A DNA stretch of 64,000 bases from Pelomonas sp. SE-A7 (lineage in GTDB: Bacteria; Pseudomonadota; Gammaproteobacteria; Burkholderiales; Burkholderiaceae_C): the NCBI RefSeq assembly GCF_030345705.1, contig NZ_JAUASW010000003.1, forward strand, positions 248,001-312,000, written 5' to 3'. A model generated the notes under the pieces. It saw only the letters and a program-made list of their open reading frames with translations. It was not told where the DNA came from and did not search any database. The translations under genes were made by a program, and so were the position numbers. This document shows positions 51,087-60,138 of the stretch, in pieces (the first letter of the stretch is position 1; every line of letters begins with the position of its first letter).

Positions 51087-51764
51087 TCAGCGCTTGCGGG
51101 TTGTGGTCTTGGCGGCGGCCTTGGCGGTCGGCCTGGAGGCCGGCTTGGTGGCCAGGCCCTTGGCCACGCTGCTGGCCACGGCGCCGGGCATGGAGGCGGC
51201 CTTGCGCAGGGTCTCGCCGGCGGCATCGAAGCTCTGCTTGACCATGGCACCGGCCAGGTTCTTGGCAGCGTCGGTAGCCTGGTCCTTCATGGCATTGGCG
51301 GCCAGCTGGGTGAACTGCTGGCTGAGCGCGCCCCACCACTGCATCGGATCGACCGGCGGTGCCTTGGCCTCGGCCGCTTCCTCCTTGGCTGCGGGCTTGG
51401 CAGCGGTCTTGCGCGCCGGCTTCGGCTTGGGCATGCCCGGTACGCCGGGGAAGGTCGGCATCTGCGGCTCGGGCATCTTGAGGCTGTCGCGCAGCTCGGT
51501 CAGCGGCACGTTCATGGTCTTGAGCGTGGACAGCGTCATCCGCTGCACCTCCAGCGCCTGGATGGTGGCGTTGAGCATGCGGGCGTTCTGCTCCAGCCAG
51601 AACTGCACGGTGCGCAGCTCCTCGATGCGCTTCTCCAGCTCCTCGGGGTTCAGCGTGGGCGCCACCCACTGGCCGATGCCGGGCAGGGCCGCGCCGGCGT
51701 TCTTGACCAGGCCTTGCAGGAAGTCGAAGCCGGGGACGAACTTGGTGAAGCTGTTGTCGGCCAT
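51087..51764 (-). CDS. phaM: PhaM-like polyhydroxybutyrate granule/nucleoid protein
   Basis: 225 residues. The N-terminal region F-T-K-F-V-P-G-F-D-F-L-Q and the conserved W-V-A-P-T-L-N-P-E-E-L-E-K-R-I-E-E-L match PhaM. A coiled-coil-like stretch follows, then K/A/P-rich DNA-binding segments (P-K-P-A-R-K-T-A-A-K-P-A-A-K) and an end of T-A-K-A-A-A-K-T-T-T-R-K-R. In Cupriavidus necator PhaM activates PHB synthase and binds granules to the nucleoid. No phaC is in this window. Confidence 0.85.
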   Translation of the reverse strand: MADNSFTKFVPGFDFLQGLVKNAGAALPGIGQWVAPTLNPEELEKRIEELRTVQFWLEQNARMLNATIQALEVQRMTLSTLKTMNVPLTELRDSLKMPEPQMPTFPGVPGMPKPKPARKTAAKPAAKEEAAEAKAPPVDPMQWWGALSQQFTQLAANAMKDQATDAAKNLAGAMVKQSFDAAGETLRKAASMPGAVASSVAKGLATKPASRPTAKAAAKTTTRKR

Positions 51765-51809
51765 GCGCTGGGTCTCCGCTTTTGGGTGGGTGGGGGATGG
51801 GCCATCCTA

Positions 51810-52745
51810 TTACGGCTGGCGCGGCTTGGGCAGCAGGGCCTCGACCTCGAAACCCTGCTGCCGGAGCAAATCAGGCAGCGCCTTGGACCCGCTCATGTGC
51901 AGTGCGCCCACGGCCACGAAGGCGCGCTTGCCCGAGGCATGCAGCTCGGCAATGCGCCGGGCCAGGGCGTCGTTGCGGCCTTCGTTGAGGCGCTGCAGCT
52001 GGAGCTTCTCGACCTCGTCGTCCGCGCAGCGGCAGGGCGGCTCCAGCCGCGTCAGGGCCGCCAGGTCGCCACGCTCCCAGGCCTCGGCCAGGCCCAGCAG
52101 CAGCGGCCGTACCCGACCCTTCTCCAGCTGATCCAGGCCCAGGGCCAGCTCGCGCCTGGCCGTGGCCTCGTCGGCCGGAACCAGGGCCGCCATCTGCTCG
52201 GCGGCCGATTCCAGCGCATGGACGGCGCGCCCCTCGCCGCGGGCACGGCCCAGCAGGGCCATCTCCTGGGAATAGCCCGGATCCAGCCCGTCGCCGCGGC
52301 CGGACAGGCTGGCCAGCGTCGCCAGCTTCAGCAGGGGGTGCAGGCCGGCGAGCTGCTGTTCGGTCAGGCAGGCCGCCTGGATCTGGGCCTGCAGCCGGCG
52401 CTCGTTGCGCAGGTCCAGGGCCAGGTCGGGCAGCGAGCGCAGCGCCTGCAGCGTCTGCGGATCGAACGGATCCAGCTCCAGGGCCAGCACCTCGGTGCGG
52501 GCCCAGGCCTCGCGCAGCGCCGGGCCCGGGAACAGCCAGGCCGGGCGGCCGATGTGGATGCTGCCGTACAGGTAGGACTCGTGGCCGTCGCGGCGGATGC
52601 GCCAGAGCATGCCGCGGTCGGTGGCCTCGGCCTCCAGCTTCTTGAGCTGGGCGCTGCCGGGCAGGGGAACACTGGGGCAGTCCTGCGCTGCGGCGACGCC
52701 GGCCCAGAACAGCAGGCCGGCAAACAGGGCAGCGAGGCGCCTCAT
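51810..52745 (-). CDS. TraB/GumN-like protein
   Basis: 311 residues with a signal peptide (L-F-A-G-L-L-F-W-A-G-V-A-A-A). The family's conserved G-x-x-H motifs are at the start, G-S-I-H-I-G near 62, and end, V-G-A-L-H-M-S-G near 281, together with an internal E-L-D-P segment; the same fold in Tiki proteins is a metalloprotease. Four cysteines occur. Probably a periplasmic hydrolase or peptidase of unknown substrate. The start overlaps the stop of the upstream aspartic protease gene (ATGA). Confidence 0.83.
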   Translation of the reverse strand: MRRLAALFAGLLFWAGVAAAQDCPSVPLPGSAQLKKLEAEATDRGMLWRIRRDGHESYLYGSIHIGRPAWLFPGPALREAWARTEVLALELDPFDPQTLQALRSLPDLALDLRNERRLQAQIQAACLTEQQLAGLHPLLKLATLASLSGRGDGLDPGYSQEMALLGRARGEGRAVHALESAAEQMAALVPADEATARRELALGLDQLEKGRVRPLLLGLAEAWERGDLAALTRLEPPCRCADDEVEKLQLQRLNEGRNDALARRIAELHASGKRAFVAVGALHMSGSKALPDLLRQQGFEVEALLPKPRQP

Positions 52746-53248
52746 CGGGGTCCTTTCAGGCGCAGCTCGTTGCCGTTCATCTGCATCTGCATGCGCGAGA
52801 GCATGTCCATGCCGAGCAGCGGCGCATCGAGATTGGGGAGCACGGTGACCGGCAGCCTTTGCGCCTCGACGCCGCCCTGCAGCTGCAGGTCGGCCCGCGC
52901 CAGCCAGCCGGTACTGAGGCCGCCCGCCGTGTTGGAGCGGACCTCGCCCAGCGCTTGCAGGCCGGCCCGCCGGGCCAGGGCTTCGGGCAGGGCGGTCGAA
53001 GTGGCCCCGGTATCGACCATGAACTCGACCTCGACGTTGCCCAGCTTGCCGGGCCAATGGAAATGCCCGTCCGCACCGCGTCTGAGCACGATTTCGCCGC
53101 CGGTCTCGACCCGGAAACGGCTGCTGCGCTGGTCGCGCTCCCAGGCCTTGAAGCCCAGGAACACCACCACCGTGACCAGCAGCCAGATGGTGACCAGCTT
53201 GAAGGTGTGCGGCAGCTCCCGGTTGCCGCCTTGCGCTCGGTTCGTCAT
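52742..53248 (-). CDS. Membrane-anchored retropepsin-like aspartic protease (clan AA)
   Basis: 168 residues. One membrane helix (about 16-35) then a retropepsin fold with the active-site triad D-T-G (79-81, in M-V-D-T-G-A-T-S-T) and the closing L-L-G-M-D-M-L motif. One copy per chain, so the enzyme should act as a dimer. The protease domain faces the periplasm. It matches the bacterial clan AA family of about 120-170 residues whose substrates are unknown. Coupled to the TraB/GumN-like gene. Confidence 0.88.
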   Translation of the reverse strand: MTNRAQGGNRELPHTFKLVTIWLLVTVVVFLGFKAWERDQRSSRFRVETGGEIVLRRGADGHFHWPGKLGNVEVEFMVDTGATSTALPEALARRAGLQALGEVRSNTAGGLSTGWLARADLQLQGGVEAQRLPVTVLPNLDAPLLGMDMLSRMQMQMNGNELRLKGPR

Positions 53249-53333
53249 GCCTCAACCATGCCATGGATTGGGGCCTTGGCGGATCGGTTAGCCTCCGCGC
53301 TTCGTTTTCGTCTTCTTCTTTCTGGAGCATCCC

Positions 53334-55481
53334 ATGAGGATTTCCCGCGCGCTCGCCGCGTCGGCCACCCTGGCCGCGGCCTCGCTGACGCTGGCCCAAC
53401 CGGCCGCCGATGCCGTCGGCAACCCGCTGCTCAAGCCCAGCACGCTGCCGCTGCAGTACCCGGCCTTCGACAAGATCCAGGACGCCCATTTCGGCCCAGC
53501 CCTGGACGCCGGCATGGCCGAGCAGCTGGTCGAGGTGGAGGCGATCGCCAACAACCCGGCGGCCGCCAGCTTCGAGAACACCATCGTCGCTATGGAACGC
53601 AGCGGCAGGACGCTCAGCCGCGCCAGCACCGTGCTGTTCTCGCTGCTGGGCGCCGACACCAACCCGGCGCGCCAGAAGCTGCAGGCCGAGTACGCCACCA
53701 AGCTCGCCGCCCACAGCGATGCGATCTCGCTGAACGCCAAGCTGTTCGCCCGCATCCAGTCGCTGCACGCCCAGCGCGACAAGCTCGGCCTGGACACCGA
53801 GTCGGTGCGCCTGATCGAGCGCTACCAGCGCAACTTCGTCCGCGCCGGCGCGCTGCTGGACGAGGCACAGAAGACCCGCATCAAGGCCATCAATGCCGAG
53901 ATGGCCCAGCTCTCGACCCGCTTCAACCAGAACGTGCTGGCCGAGGTGAACGACTCGGCCCTGGTCGTCGACAAGGCCGAGCAGCTCGACGGTTTGAGCC
54001 CCGACCAGATCGCCGGCGCCGCCGCCGCCGCCAAGGCCCGCAACCTGGAGGGCAAGTACGTCATCGCCCTGCTGAACACCACGGGCCAGCCCTACCTGAA
54101 CCAGCTGACCGACCGCGGCCTGCGCGAGCGCCTGTTCAAGGCCTCGGTGGCTCGTGGCAGCCGTGGCAACCAGTACGACAACACCGCCATCGTGTCGCGC
54201 GTCGCCACCTTGCGTGCCGAGCGCGCCGCACTGCTGGGCTATGCCACGCATGCGGACTTCGTGCTGCAGGTGGAAACCGCCAAGACCCCGCAGGCCGTGA
54301 ACGAAATGCTGGCCAAGCTGGCCCCCGCCGCCGTGGCCTCGGCCAAGCGCGAAGCCGCCGAGCTGCAAGCCATCATCGACAAGGAGCAGGCCGCCAAGCA
54401 GCAGCCGACGTTCAAGCTCGAGGCCTGGGACTGGAGCCTGTACAGCGAGAAGCTGCGCGCCGCCAAGTACGGCTTCGACGAGTCGCAGCTCAAGCCCTAT
54501 CTGGAGCTGAAGCACGTGCTGGAGAACGGCGTGTTCTACGCCGCCGGCCAGCTCTACGGCCTGAAGTTCAAGCAGCGCAGCGACCTGCCGGTCTACCACC
54601 CCAGCGTGACCGTCTACGACGTCTACAACGCCGATGGTTCGCAGCTGGCGATCTTCATCGCCGACATGTACTCGCGCCCCAGCAAGCGCGGCGGTGCCTG
54701 GATGAATGCCTATGTGCAGCAGAACAAGCTGCAGGGCACGCTGCCGGTTGTGGCCAACCACCTGAACATTCCGCCGCCGGCCGCCGGCCAGCCGACGCTG
54801 CTGACCTGGGACGAGGTGACCACGCTGTTCCATGAGTTCGGACACGCCATCCACGGCATGTTCTCGAACGTGATGTTCCCCAGCTTTGCCGGCACCAGCG
54901 TGCCGCGCGACTTCGTCGAATACCCCTCGCAGGTCAACGAAATGTGGGCCACCTGGCCCAGCGTGCTGGCCAACTACGCCAAGCACCACAAGACCGGCGA
55001 GCCCATGCCCAAGGCGCTGCTGGACAAGATGGCCGCGGCCAAGAAGTTCAACCAGGGCTTTGCCACGACCGAGTACCTGGCCGCCTCGCTGCTGGACCAG
55101 CGCTGGCACCAGCTGAAGGCCGCCGACGTGCCTGCCGCCGACCAGGTGATGGCCTTCGAAGCCAAGGCGCTGAAGGACGTCGGCGTCGACTTCGCGCCGG
55201 TGCCGCCGCGCTACCGCACGCCCTACTTCAGCCACATCATGGGCGGCTACTCGGCCGGCTACTACGCCTACATCTGGAGCGAGGTGCTGGACGCCAACAC
55301 CGTGGCCTGGTTTCACGCCAACGGCGGCCTGAAGCGCGAGAACGGCGACAAGTTCCGCGCCACGCTGCTCTCGCGCGGCGGCTCTGAGGATGCGATGGTG
55401 CTGTTCAACAAGCTGACCGGCCACGCACCCAGGATCGAGCCGCTGCTGGAGAAGCGCGGCCTGGTGCCAGGCAAGAACTGA
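53334..55481 (+). CDS. M3-family zinc metallopeptidase (peptidyl-dipeptidase Dcp-like)
   Basis: 715 residues with a signal peptide (A-L-A-A-S-A-T-L-A-A-A-S-L-T-L-A). Zinc site H-E-F-G-H at 500-504 with the third-ligand glutamate in the following E-Y-P-S-Q-V-N-E region; the Y-F-S-H-I-M-G-G-Y-S-A-G-Y-Y motif near 637 is the M3 substrate-binding loop. Dcp/oligopeptidase A-type enzymes cleave short peptides; export indicates a periplasmic role. Convergent with the next gene; both stops sit within a small palindrome at 55481-55495. Confidence 0.92.
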   Translation: MRISRALAASATLAAASLTLAQPAADAVGNPLLKPSTLPLQYPAFDKIQDAHFGPALDAGMAEQLVEVEAIANNPAAASFENTIVAMERSGRTLSRASTVLFSLLGADTNPARQKLQAEYATKLAAHSDAISLNAKLFARIQSLHAQRDKLGLDTESVRLIERYQRNFVRAGALLDEAQKTRIKAINAEMAQLSTRFNQNVLAEVNDSALVVDKAEQLDGLSPDQIAGAAAAAKARNLEGKYVIALLNTTGQPYLNQLTDRGLRERLFKASVARGSRGNQYDNTAIVSRVATLRAERAALLGYATHADFVLQVETAKTPQAVNEMLAKLAPAAVASAKREAAELQAIIDKEQAAKQQPTFKLEAWDWSLYSEKLRAAKYGFDESQLKPYLELKHVLENGVFYAAGQLYGLKFKQRSDLPVYHPSVTVYDVYNADGSQLAIFIADMYSRPSKRGGAWMNAYVQQNKLQGTLPVVANHLNIPPPAAGQPTLLTWDEVTTLFHEFGHAIHGMFSNVMFPSFAGTSVPRDFVEYPSQVNEMWATWPSVLANYAKHHKTGEPMPKALLDKMAAAKKFNQGFATTEYLAASLLDQRWHQLKAADVPAADQVMAFEAKALKDVGVDFAPVPPRYRTPYFSHIMGGYSAGYYAYIWSEVLDANTVAWFHANGGLKRENGDKFRATLLSRGGSEDAMVLFNKLTGHAPRIEPLLEKRGLVPGKN

Positions 55482-55487
55482 GCCCTA

Positions 55488-56306
55488 CTAGGGCTTCCAG
55501 TCCTTCAAGCCGTAGCGGGCCAGGACCTTGGCCAGCTGCCCGCTCTCGCGCAGCCGGCTGATGCCCTGGTCCAGGGCCTTGCCTATCAGGCGGGACCGCT
55601 GTTCGTCCCGCCTGGTCAGGCCTACCGCCAGCTTCTCGGTGTCCAGGCAACCCACGGCCCGGAAGTTCGGGCCTATGTCGCCCCGGCTCTGGCCGTAGTC
55701 GAAGACGTCAGTGGTCAGGACGACCGCATCGGCGCGCTTCATGCCCAGGAAGCGGAACAGCTGCTTGGCGAAGTCGTGCGGTGCCGTGATCTGGGTGACG
55801 GTGACCGACGAGCGGTGAGTCCGGATGTAGTCGTCCACCGCCCCGAGGCCGGAATCCGCCAGCATCGCGATGTGGCGGTTCTGCAGGTCCTCGGGCTTGC
55901 TGTAGCGCCATGGGCTGGCCTTGTCGGCATAGAAGCAATACTGCTGGTAGCCCACGGCCTGGGCGTGGAAAAGGTACTGCGGAAAGCCGGGAACGGTTGG
56001 CGTCAGCAGGCCATCGGCCTCGCCGCGTTCGACCATGCGCATGGCGCGAGGCCAGGGAAAGTAGCGCAGGCTGAACGGCACGCCCTGCGATTGCAGGGCC
56101 TGGGTCACGATGTCGACGATGTAGCCGGGCTCCGTCTTGCTGGCTTCGCAGTGCTGCGGACACCAGTCGTTGGCCACCAGCGCCACCGGCTTCTTCTGCA
56201 GCTCCGGCCAAGGTTCGGTCGCACCGGCGGCTTGCAGCGCCATCAGGCCCATGAGGCCCAACAGCCATGTTCCAGCTCTTGCGCTGCGACCCGGTGCGCC
56301 TGCCAT
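55488..56306 (-). CDS. Periplasmic solute-binding protein family 3-like
   Basis: 272 residues, signal peptide (T-W-L-L-G-L-M-G-L-M-A-L-Q-A-A-G-A). SBP_bac_3 pattern: opening V-A-L-V-A-N-D-W-C-P, then G-Y-I-V-D-I-V-T-Q-A-L, E-R-G-E-A-D-G-L-L-T-P-T, and C-terminal A-L-D-Q-G-I-S-R-L-R-E-S-G-Q-L. No permease is near; such orphan proteins often act as sensors or in chemotaxis. Its start is five bases from the stop of the AAA+ gene, so the two are likely cotranscribed. Confidence 0.82.
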   Translation of the reverse strand: MAGAPGRSARAGTWLLGLMGLMALQAAGATEPWPELQKKPVALVANDWCPQHCEASKTEPGYIVDIVTQALQSQGVPFSLRYFPWPRAMRMVERGEADGLLTPTVPGFPQYLFHAQAVGYQQYCFYADKASPWRYSKPEDLQNRHIAMLADSGLGAVDDYIRTHRSSVTVTQITAPHDFAKQLFRFLGMKRADAVVLTTDVFDYGQSRGDIGPNFRAVGCLDTEKLAVGLTRRDEQRSRLIGKALDQGISRLRESGQLAKVLARYGLKDWKP

Positions 56307-56310
56307 CGGT

Positions 56311-58611
56311 TCAGCGGAATCCCATGCTGCGCCGCTGCCGGACCTCTGGCTTGACCCGGTGCTCGGCTTCCAGCTGCGCCAGGTACTCATCCGGTGTGAA
56401 CTGCTCACCGAGGATGGCCACCTGCTCGCTGACCGCAGCGAAGTCGCCATGGGTCAGTTGGTCGAGTGCCGCAAGGCGCTCGCGCTGCTCGCCCGAAAGC
56501 GGCGCGCCCTCCCCACCCAGGGCCTCGCGCGCGAACATGCGCTCGCGCTGCGTGGCCTTCAGCGGATGGAAGCGGATCTTGAAGGCGAAGCGGCGCAGCG
56601 CCGCCTCGTCCAGCTCGTCGAAAAGATTGGTGGTGCAGATGAAGAGCCCGTCGAAGCGCTCCATGCCGGCCAGCATCTCGTTGACTTCGGACACCTCGTA
56701 GTTGCGCTCGGCCATGCGGCGGCTGCGCAGGAAGCTGTCGGCTTCGTCCAGCAGCAGCACGGCGCCTTCGTGGTTGGCGGCCTCGAACATGCGGGCCATG
56801 TTCTGCTCGGTCTCGCCGACGAACTTGCTGACCAGGTCGCTGGCCAGCCTCACCATCAGCGGCCGATGCAGCTCGCGGGCGATGTGCTCGCCGAGCGCCG
56901 TCTTGCCGCTGCCCGGCGGGCCGTAGAAGCAGAGGTTGCCGCGGCCCCGGCGGCGCAGGGCCTCGACGATGCGCGGAATCTCGAAGCGCGATTCGCAGTT
57001 GAGGAGGTCCAGCTCGTACTGCGTGCTGGCCGGCCGGGCCTTGCGCTCGCCGCCGGCCGCGCCCAGGGCCTTGTCTGCGTTCAGCAGCTGCCGCTCTATC
57101 AGCGCCTCGGCATTGCTGCCGTCGCCGGCCAGCTGGGCGAAGCGCACCGCGGTGCGGATCTGGGCCGGCGTCAGCGCACGCCGCTCGGCCAGGCGCTCGG
57201 CAAAGCCCTCGGCCACCGGCACCTCGGCCAGGGCCCGCTGCACCAGGCCCAGGCGGGCGCCGGGCGGCGGTGATTTCAGCTCCAGGTGGTACTGGAAGCG
57301 GCGACGGAAGGCCGGGTCGATCTGCTCGATGCGGTTGGTGATCCAGACCACCGGCACCGGGTTGGTCTCCAGGATCTGGTTGACCCAGGCCTTGCCGCTG
57401 ACCGAGGCCGAATGCGGCGCCTCCAGCGCCGAGTCGAGCCGGGCCATCAGCTGCATGGTGTCGGTGGACAGCGGCGGGAACACGTCCTCGACCTCGTCGA
57501 ACAGCAGGGCCACGTTCTCGCTGGCCTTGAGGAACTGCTGGCTGATCTGCAAGGAGCGGTAGCGGTCGCGGCCGGTCAGCGAATTGCCGTCGCGGTCGGC
57601 GTACTCGACCTCGTAGAGATCCAGGCCCGCCTCCTGCGCCGCCACCTTGGCCAGCTCGGTCTTGCCCGTTCCTGGTGGCCCATAGAGCAGCACGTTGACG
57701 CCGGGCTCGCGCCGCTCGACCGCCTGGCGCAAGAGCGTGCCCAGCACCTGCAGGTCGTCGGCCACGAACTGGAAGTCGCTGCCGCATAGCGTGCTCTTGA
57801 CCACCGGCCGCGTGAACACGGCCATCAGGTCATGCGGGCCCTGGTACTCGCGCATCAGCACCGGCGGCAATTGGTCGCTGACCTTCATCAGGTCGGCCAG
57901 GTCGGTGATGTTGTGCTCCGAGATCAGGTTCTCGACCATGCCTATGCGCTCCAGCCGCGAACCGGCGCGCAGGGCCTCGGCCACCTCGCGCTCGTCCACG
58001 CCGGCCACGGCCGCGATCGCGGCAAAGGCTTCCTGGGCGTTGTTGACCTTGAACTCGACCAGGGCGCCACGCAGCTCGCGCTGATAGCGGGCCAGCGTGC
58101 CGTACAGCAACAGGGCGCGCTCGGCCGGATTGAGCTGCAGGAGATTGCCCAGCGCAGCGATGTTCTTCTCGACCAGGGTGTGCTCGCGCTTGAGCTGGCG
58201 GTCCAGGTAGTCGCAGGTGGTGGCCAGCACGGCCAGCACGTCCTTGGGCGCGTCCTTGACGTATTCGTCCAGATAGAAGAACAGCGTGGCCTCGGCGAAG
58301 GGGCCGCTCCACACGCCGTAGCGATCCAGGAAGGCCGCGTCGTCGAGCGCCGAGTGGCCGGTCCACAGCTCGTTGCCCTGCACCCGCCGACCGAGGAACT
58401 CGCGCAGCCGCGCCAGCACGCGCACCGGCCAGACCAGGTGGCGGCCGGTGAAGGACAGCAAACCATTGAAGTCGCGGCGCAGATTGAAGCGGCCGGCATG
58501 CTTGACCGTCAGGGTCAGCACGAAATGCGAGCACATGCGGTCCAGCACCGGGGCTGCGTTCAGCCCGGGCGAAGGCAGCACACGCTGCTGCTCTGCCAGA
58601 CGCTTGACCAT
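56311..58611 (-). CDS. Two-domain AAA+ ATPase, 766 residues
   Basis: Two ATPase cores follow a helical N-terminal region of about 290 residues. Core 1 has Walker A Y-G-P-P-G-T-G-K-T near 308-316 and Walker B L-L-F-D-E-V-E-D; core 2 has Y-G-P-P-G-S-G-K-T near 561-569, L-L-L-D-E-A-D-S and an arginine-rich end. Sensor motifs W-I-T-N-R and C-T-T-N-L are present. A Cdc48/ClpA-like remodelling role is inferred; no partner protease or adaptor is encoded beside it and the N-domain is not one I recognise. Candidate start ATG 58611. Confidence 0.85.
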   Translation of the reverse strand: MVKRLAEQQRVLPSPGLNAAPVLDRMCSHFVLTLTVKHAGRFNLRRDFNGLLSFTGRHLVWPVRVLARLREFLGRRVQGNELWTGHSALDDAAFLDRYGVWSGPFAEATLFFYLDEYVKDAPKDVLAVLATTCDYLDRQLKREHTLVEKNIAALGNLLQLNPAERALLLYGTLARYQRELRGALVEFKVNNAQEAFAAIAAVAGVDEREVAEALRAGSRLERIGMVENLISEHNITDLADLMKVSDQLPPVLMREYQGPHDLMAVFTRPVVKSTLCGSDFQFVADDLQVLGTLLRQAVERREPGVNVLLYGPPGTGKTELAKVAAQEAGLDLYEVEYADRDGNSLTGRDRYRSLQISQQFLKASENVALLFDEVEDVFPPLSTDTMQLMARLDSALEAPHSASVSGKAWVNQILETNPVPVVWITNRIEQIDPAFRRRFQYHLELKSPPPGARLGLVQRALAEVPVAEGFAERLAERRALTPAQIRTAVRFAQLAGDGSNAEALIERQLLNADKALGAAGGERKARPASTQYELDLLNCESRFEIPRIVEALRRRGRGNLCFYGPPGSGKTALGEHIARELHRPLMVRLASDLVSKFVGETEQNMARMFEAANHEGAVLLLDEADSFLRSRRMAERNYEVSEVNEMLAGMERFDGLFICTTNLFDELDEAALRRFAFKIRFHPLKATQRERMFAREALGGEGAPLSGEQRERLAALDQLTHGDFAAVSEQVAILGEQFTPDEYLAQLEAEHRVKPEVRQRRSMGFR

Positions 58612-58690
58612 GGGCGACTCCTCGCTCGTGACCTGCGCCGCACCTGGACGGGGCGGCGTGGACCGATCTTGGCGCAGCCCGGCGCCAAGA

Positions 58691-58713
58691 ACAAGGGGCC
58701 CCGCGGGGCCCCT
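58691..58713 (-). terminator. Intrinsic terminator after the DUF3567 gene
   Basis: A 9-bp perfect stem AGGGGCCCC / GGGGCCCCT with a 2-base centre is followed on the minus strand by TTGTTCTT. It lies 15 bases past the DUF3567 stop. The fully symmetric core and downstream T-rich run support rho-independent termination. Confidence 0.7.
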
Positions 58714-58727
58714 GTCTGTTCGGTCGT

Positions 58728-59009
58728 TCAGTGCATCACGACCGGCTGCTGCCCCATGTTGGCGTAGCGCTCGATGAAGTCGTCGAGTTCATCCTCGGAG
58801 GGCTCGCCGTCGCCGATCAGGGCTTCGACGCCTTCCTGGAACTGCTGGGCCATGGCGCCCTCGATGAAGATCTCGCGGCGGGCGAACTTGTCGACGATCT
58901 CGAAGCCGCCGCGGCTCAGGCAGTGCGAGGCGTCCTCGGGGGCGCCCGCATCGACCGGCACTTCGAACTGGACCACGATGTAGCTGGGGGAGTTGTAAAG
59001 CATGTGCAT
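58728..59009 (-). CDS. DUF3567 domain-containing protein
   Basis: 93 residues, highly acidic. Typical of the family: start M-H-M-L-Y-N-S-P-S-Y-I-V-V-Q-F, then G-G-F-E-I-V-D-K-F-A-R-R-E-I-F, then an acidic D-E-L-D-D-F-I-E-R-Y-A tail. DUF3567 is nearly confined to betaproteobacteria; its function is unknown. GGAGTTTTCAC lies before the start. It is monocistronic with its own terminator. Confidence 0.9.
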   Translation of the reverse strand: MHMLYNSPSYIVVQFEVPVDAGAPEDASHCLSRGGFEIVDKFARREIFIEGAMAQQFQEGVEALIGDGEPSEDELDDFIERYANMGQQPVVMH

Positions 59010-59163
59010 GTGAAAACTCCTTTGGGCCGGTAGCTGGATCCAGACTAAGCGCATTCAAGGGGCGCCTGGGGCAAATACTCCTATAAAGTCCCGCATTTCG
59101 GGGGAATCCCTGTGACCGGCCTGTGGCAGATGCGGCACAAGTTCACGACTGGCCGGGCGGGCT

Positions 59164-60093
59164 TCATTCGATTGCATGAAGCGGCTGGGACAGCAGCAGC
59201 TCCCAGCGCACCACCTCGCCAACGCTGTGGCGGACCCGCACCGGCAGGTGGTGACGGGCCGGGTCCAGCCAGACCTCGATACGGCCGTCCCAGCTGCCGA
59301 GCGGGTCGCGCTCCAGGTGCAGCGCGCCCTCGACCACGCCGGCCGGCAGCTCCAGCCGCTCGGCGCCGCGCACCACGAAGCGCCAGTTCGGCAGCTCGCC
59401 GCGCAGGCCGGCCACCGGCATCAGCAGCTCGGTGCCGGCGGCGTAGCGGCGCGGTTCGGCATCGACCAGGGCGGCCAGCTGCAACCACCAGCTGATGCGG
59501 TCCTGGCTGCCGGGCAGCAGCGGCCGCAGCGCCGGACTGGCCGAGAAGCTGACCAGGCCCTCGTCACGGCGGAAGTTGGTGGCCTGGCGGTCGCGCTCCC
59601 TCAGCCGCTGGGCGAAGCGCCGCGGCGCCAGGCCGCCCGAGGCATCCAGCTCGCCGAGACTGCGCCAGGCCGGCAAGGCCCGGCCCTCCAGTTCGCGCTC
59701 CAGCACCAGCTCGTAGCCGGCCTCCAGCGGCTGCCAGCTGAGCCGGGCCGAGCCCTGCTTGCCGCCCTGCAGCAGCTGGTACCGCCAGCTGAAGCCCTCG
59801 GCCGGGCGTGGGGTGGGTGCGGCCAGCACCGGCTCGGCGGCTGGAGGGGCGTTCGGGCGGGTGATCGGACCGGGCGCCGGAGCCGGCTTGTCCTCGCTCT
59901 GCACGGCCGGAGGCGCGGCCAGGCGCACGCTGGCGACCTGGAGGCGCCCCGGCTCGGCGACGCTCAGCGGCAGGGGCCGCGTCCGCAGCAGGCTCCAACC
60001 CAGCAGCCCATGCAAGGCCAGGGCGGCCGCCAGCGCCATCAGCCAGCGGCGGGGCGGCGTGGGAGCGAGGGTCAACGAAAGCACGCGCGGCAT
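59164..60093 (-). CDS. DUF3108 domain-containing protein
   Basis: 309 residues. A membrane/signal segment (about 17-36) followed by a Pro/Ala linker and a DUF3108 domain (about 105-305) with F-S-W-R-Y-Q-L-L-Q-G-G-K-Q-G, L-P-N-W-R-F-V-V-R-G and a C-terminal I-E-V-W-L-D-P-A-R-H-H-L-P-V-R-V-R. It is tethered to the inner membrane or periplasmic; function unknown. A start six residues upstream (60111) is possible. Confidence 0.82.
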   Translation of the reverse strand: MPRVLSLTLAPTPPRRWLMALAAALALHGLLGWSLLRTRPLPLSVAEPGRLQVASVRLAAPPAVQSEDKPAPAPGPITRPNAPPAAEPVLAAPTPRPAEGFSWRYQLLQGGKQGSARLSWQPLEAGYELVLERELEGRALPAWRSLGELDASGGLAPRRFAQRLRERDRQATNFRRDEGLVSFSASPALRPLLPGSQDRISWWLQLAALVDAEPRRYAAGTELLMPVAGLRGELPNWRFVVRGAERLELPAGVVEGALHLERDPLGSWDGRIEVWLDPARHHLPVRVRHSVGEVVRWELLLSQPLHAIE

Positions 60094-60138
60094 GTGGACA
60101 ATGGTAGACATCGCGCCCAGGACGCCTCCAACCCACCC

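Noticed and set aside
51810..55424. A 1204-codon minus-strand frame antisense to the M3 peptidase and running into the TraB/GumN-like gene
   Set aside because: Only the part 51810-52745 encodes a real protein; upstream of its signal peptide the frame is shadow.
55481..55495. Palindrome AGCCCTA-C-TAGGGCT at the end of the M3 peptidase gene as terminator
   Set aside because: A one-base centre cannot form a stable RNA loop without losing pairs, and no T tract follows. The coincidence with two stop codons is probably chance.
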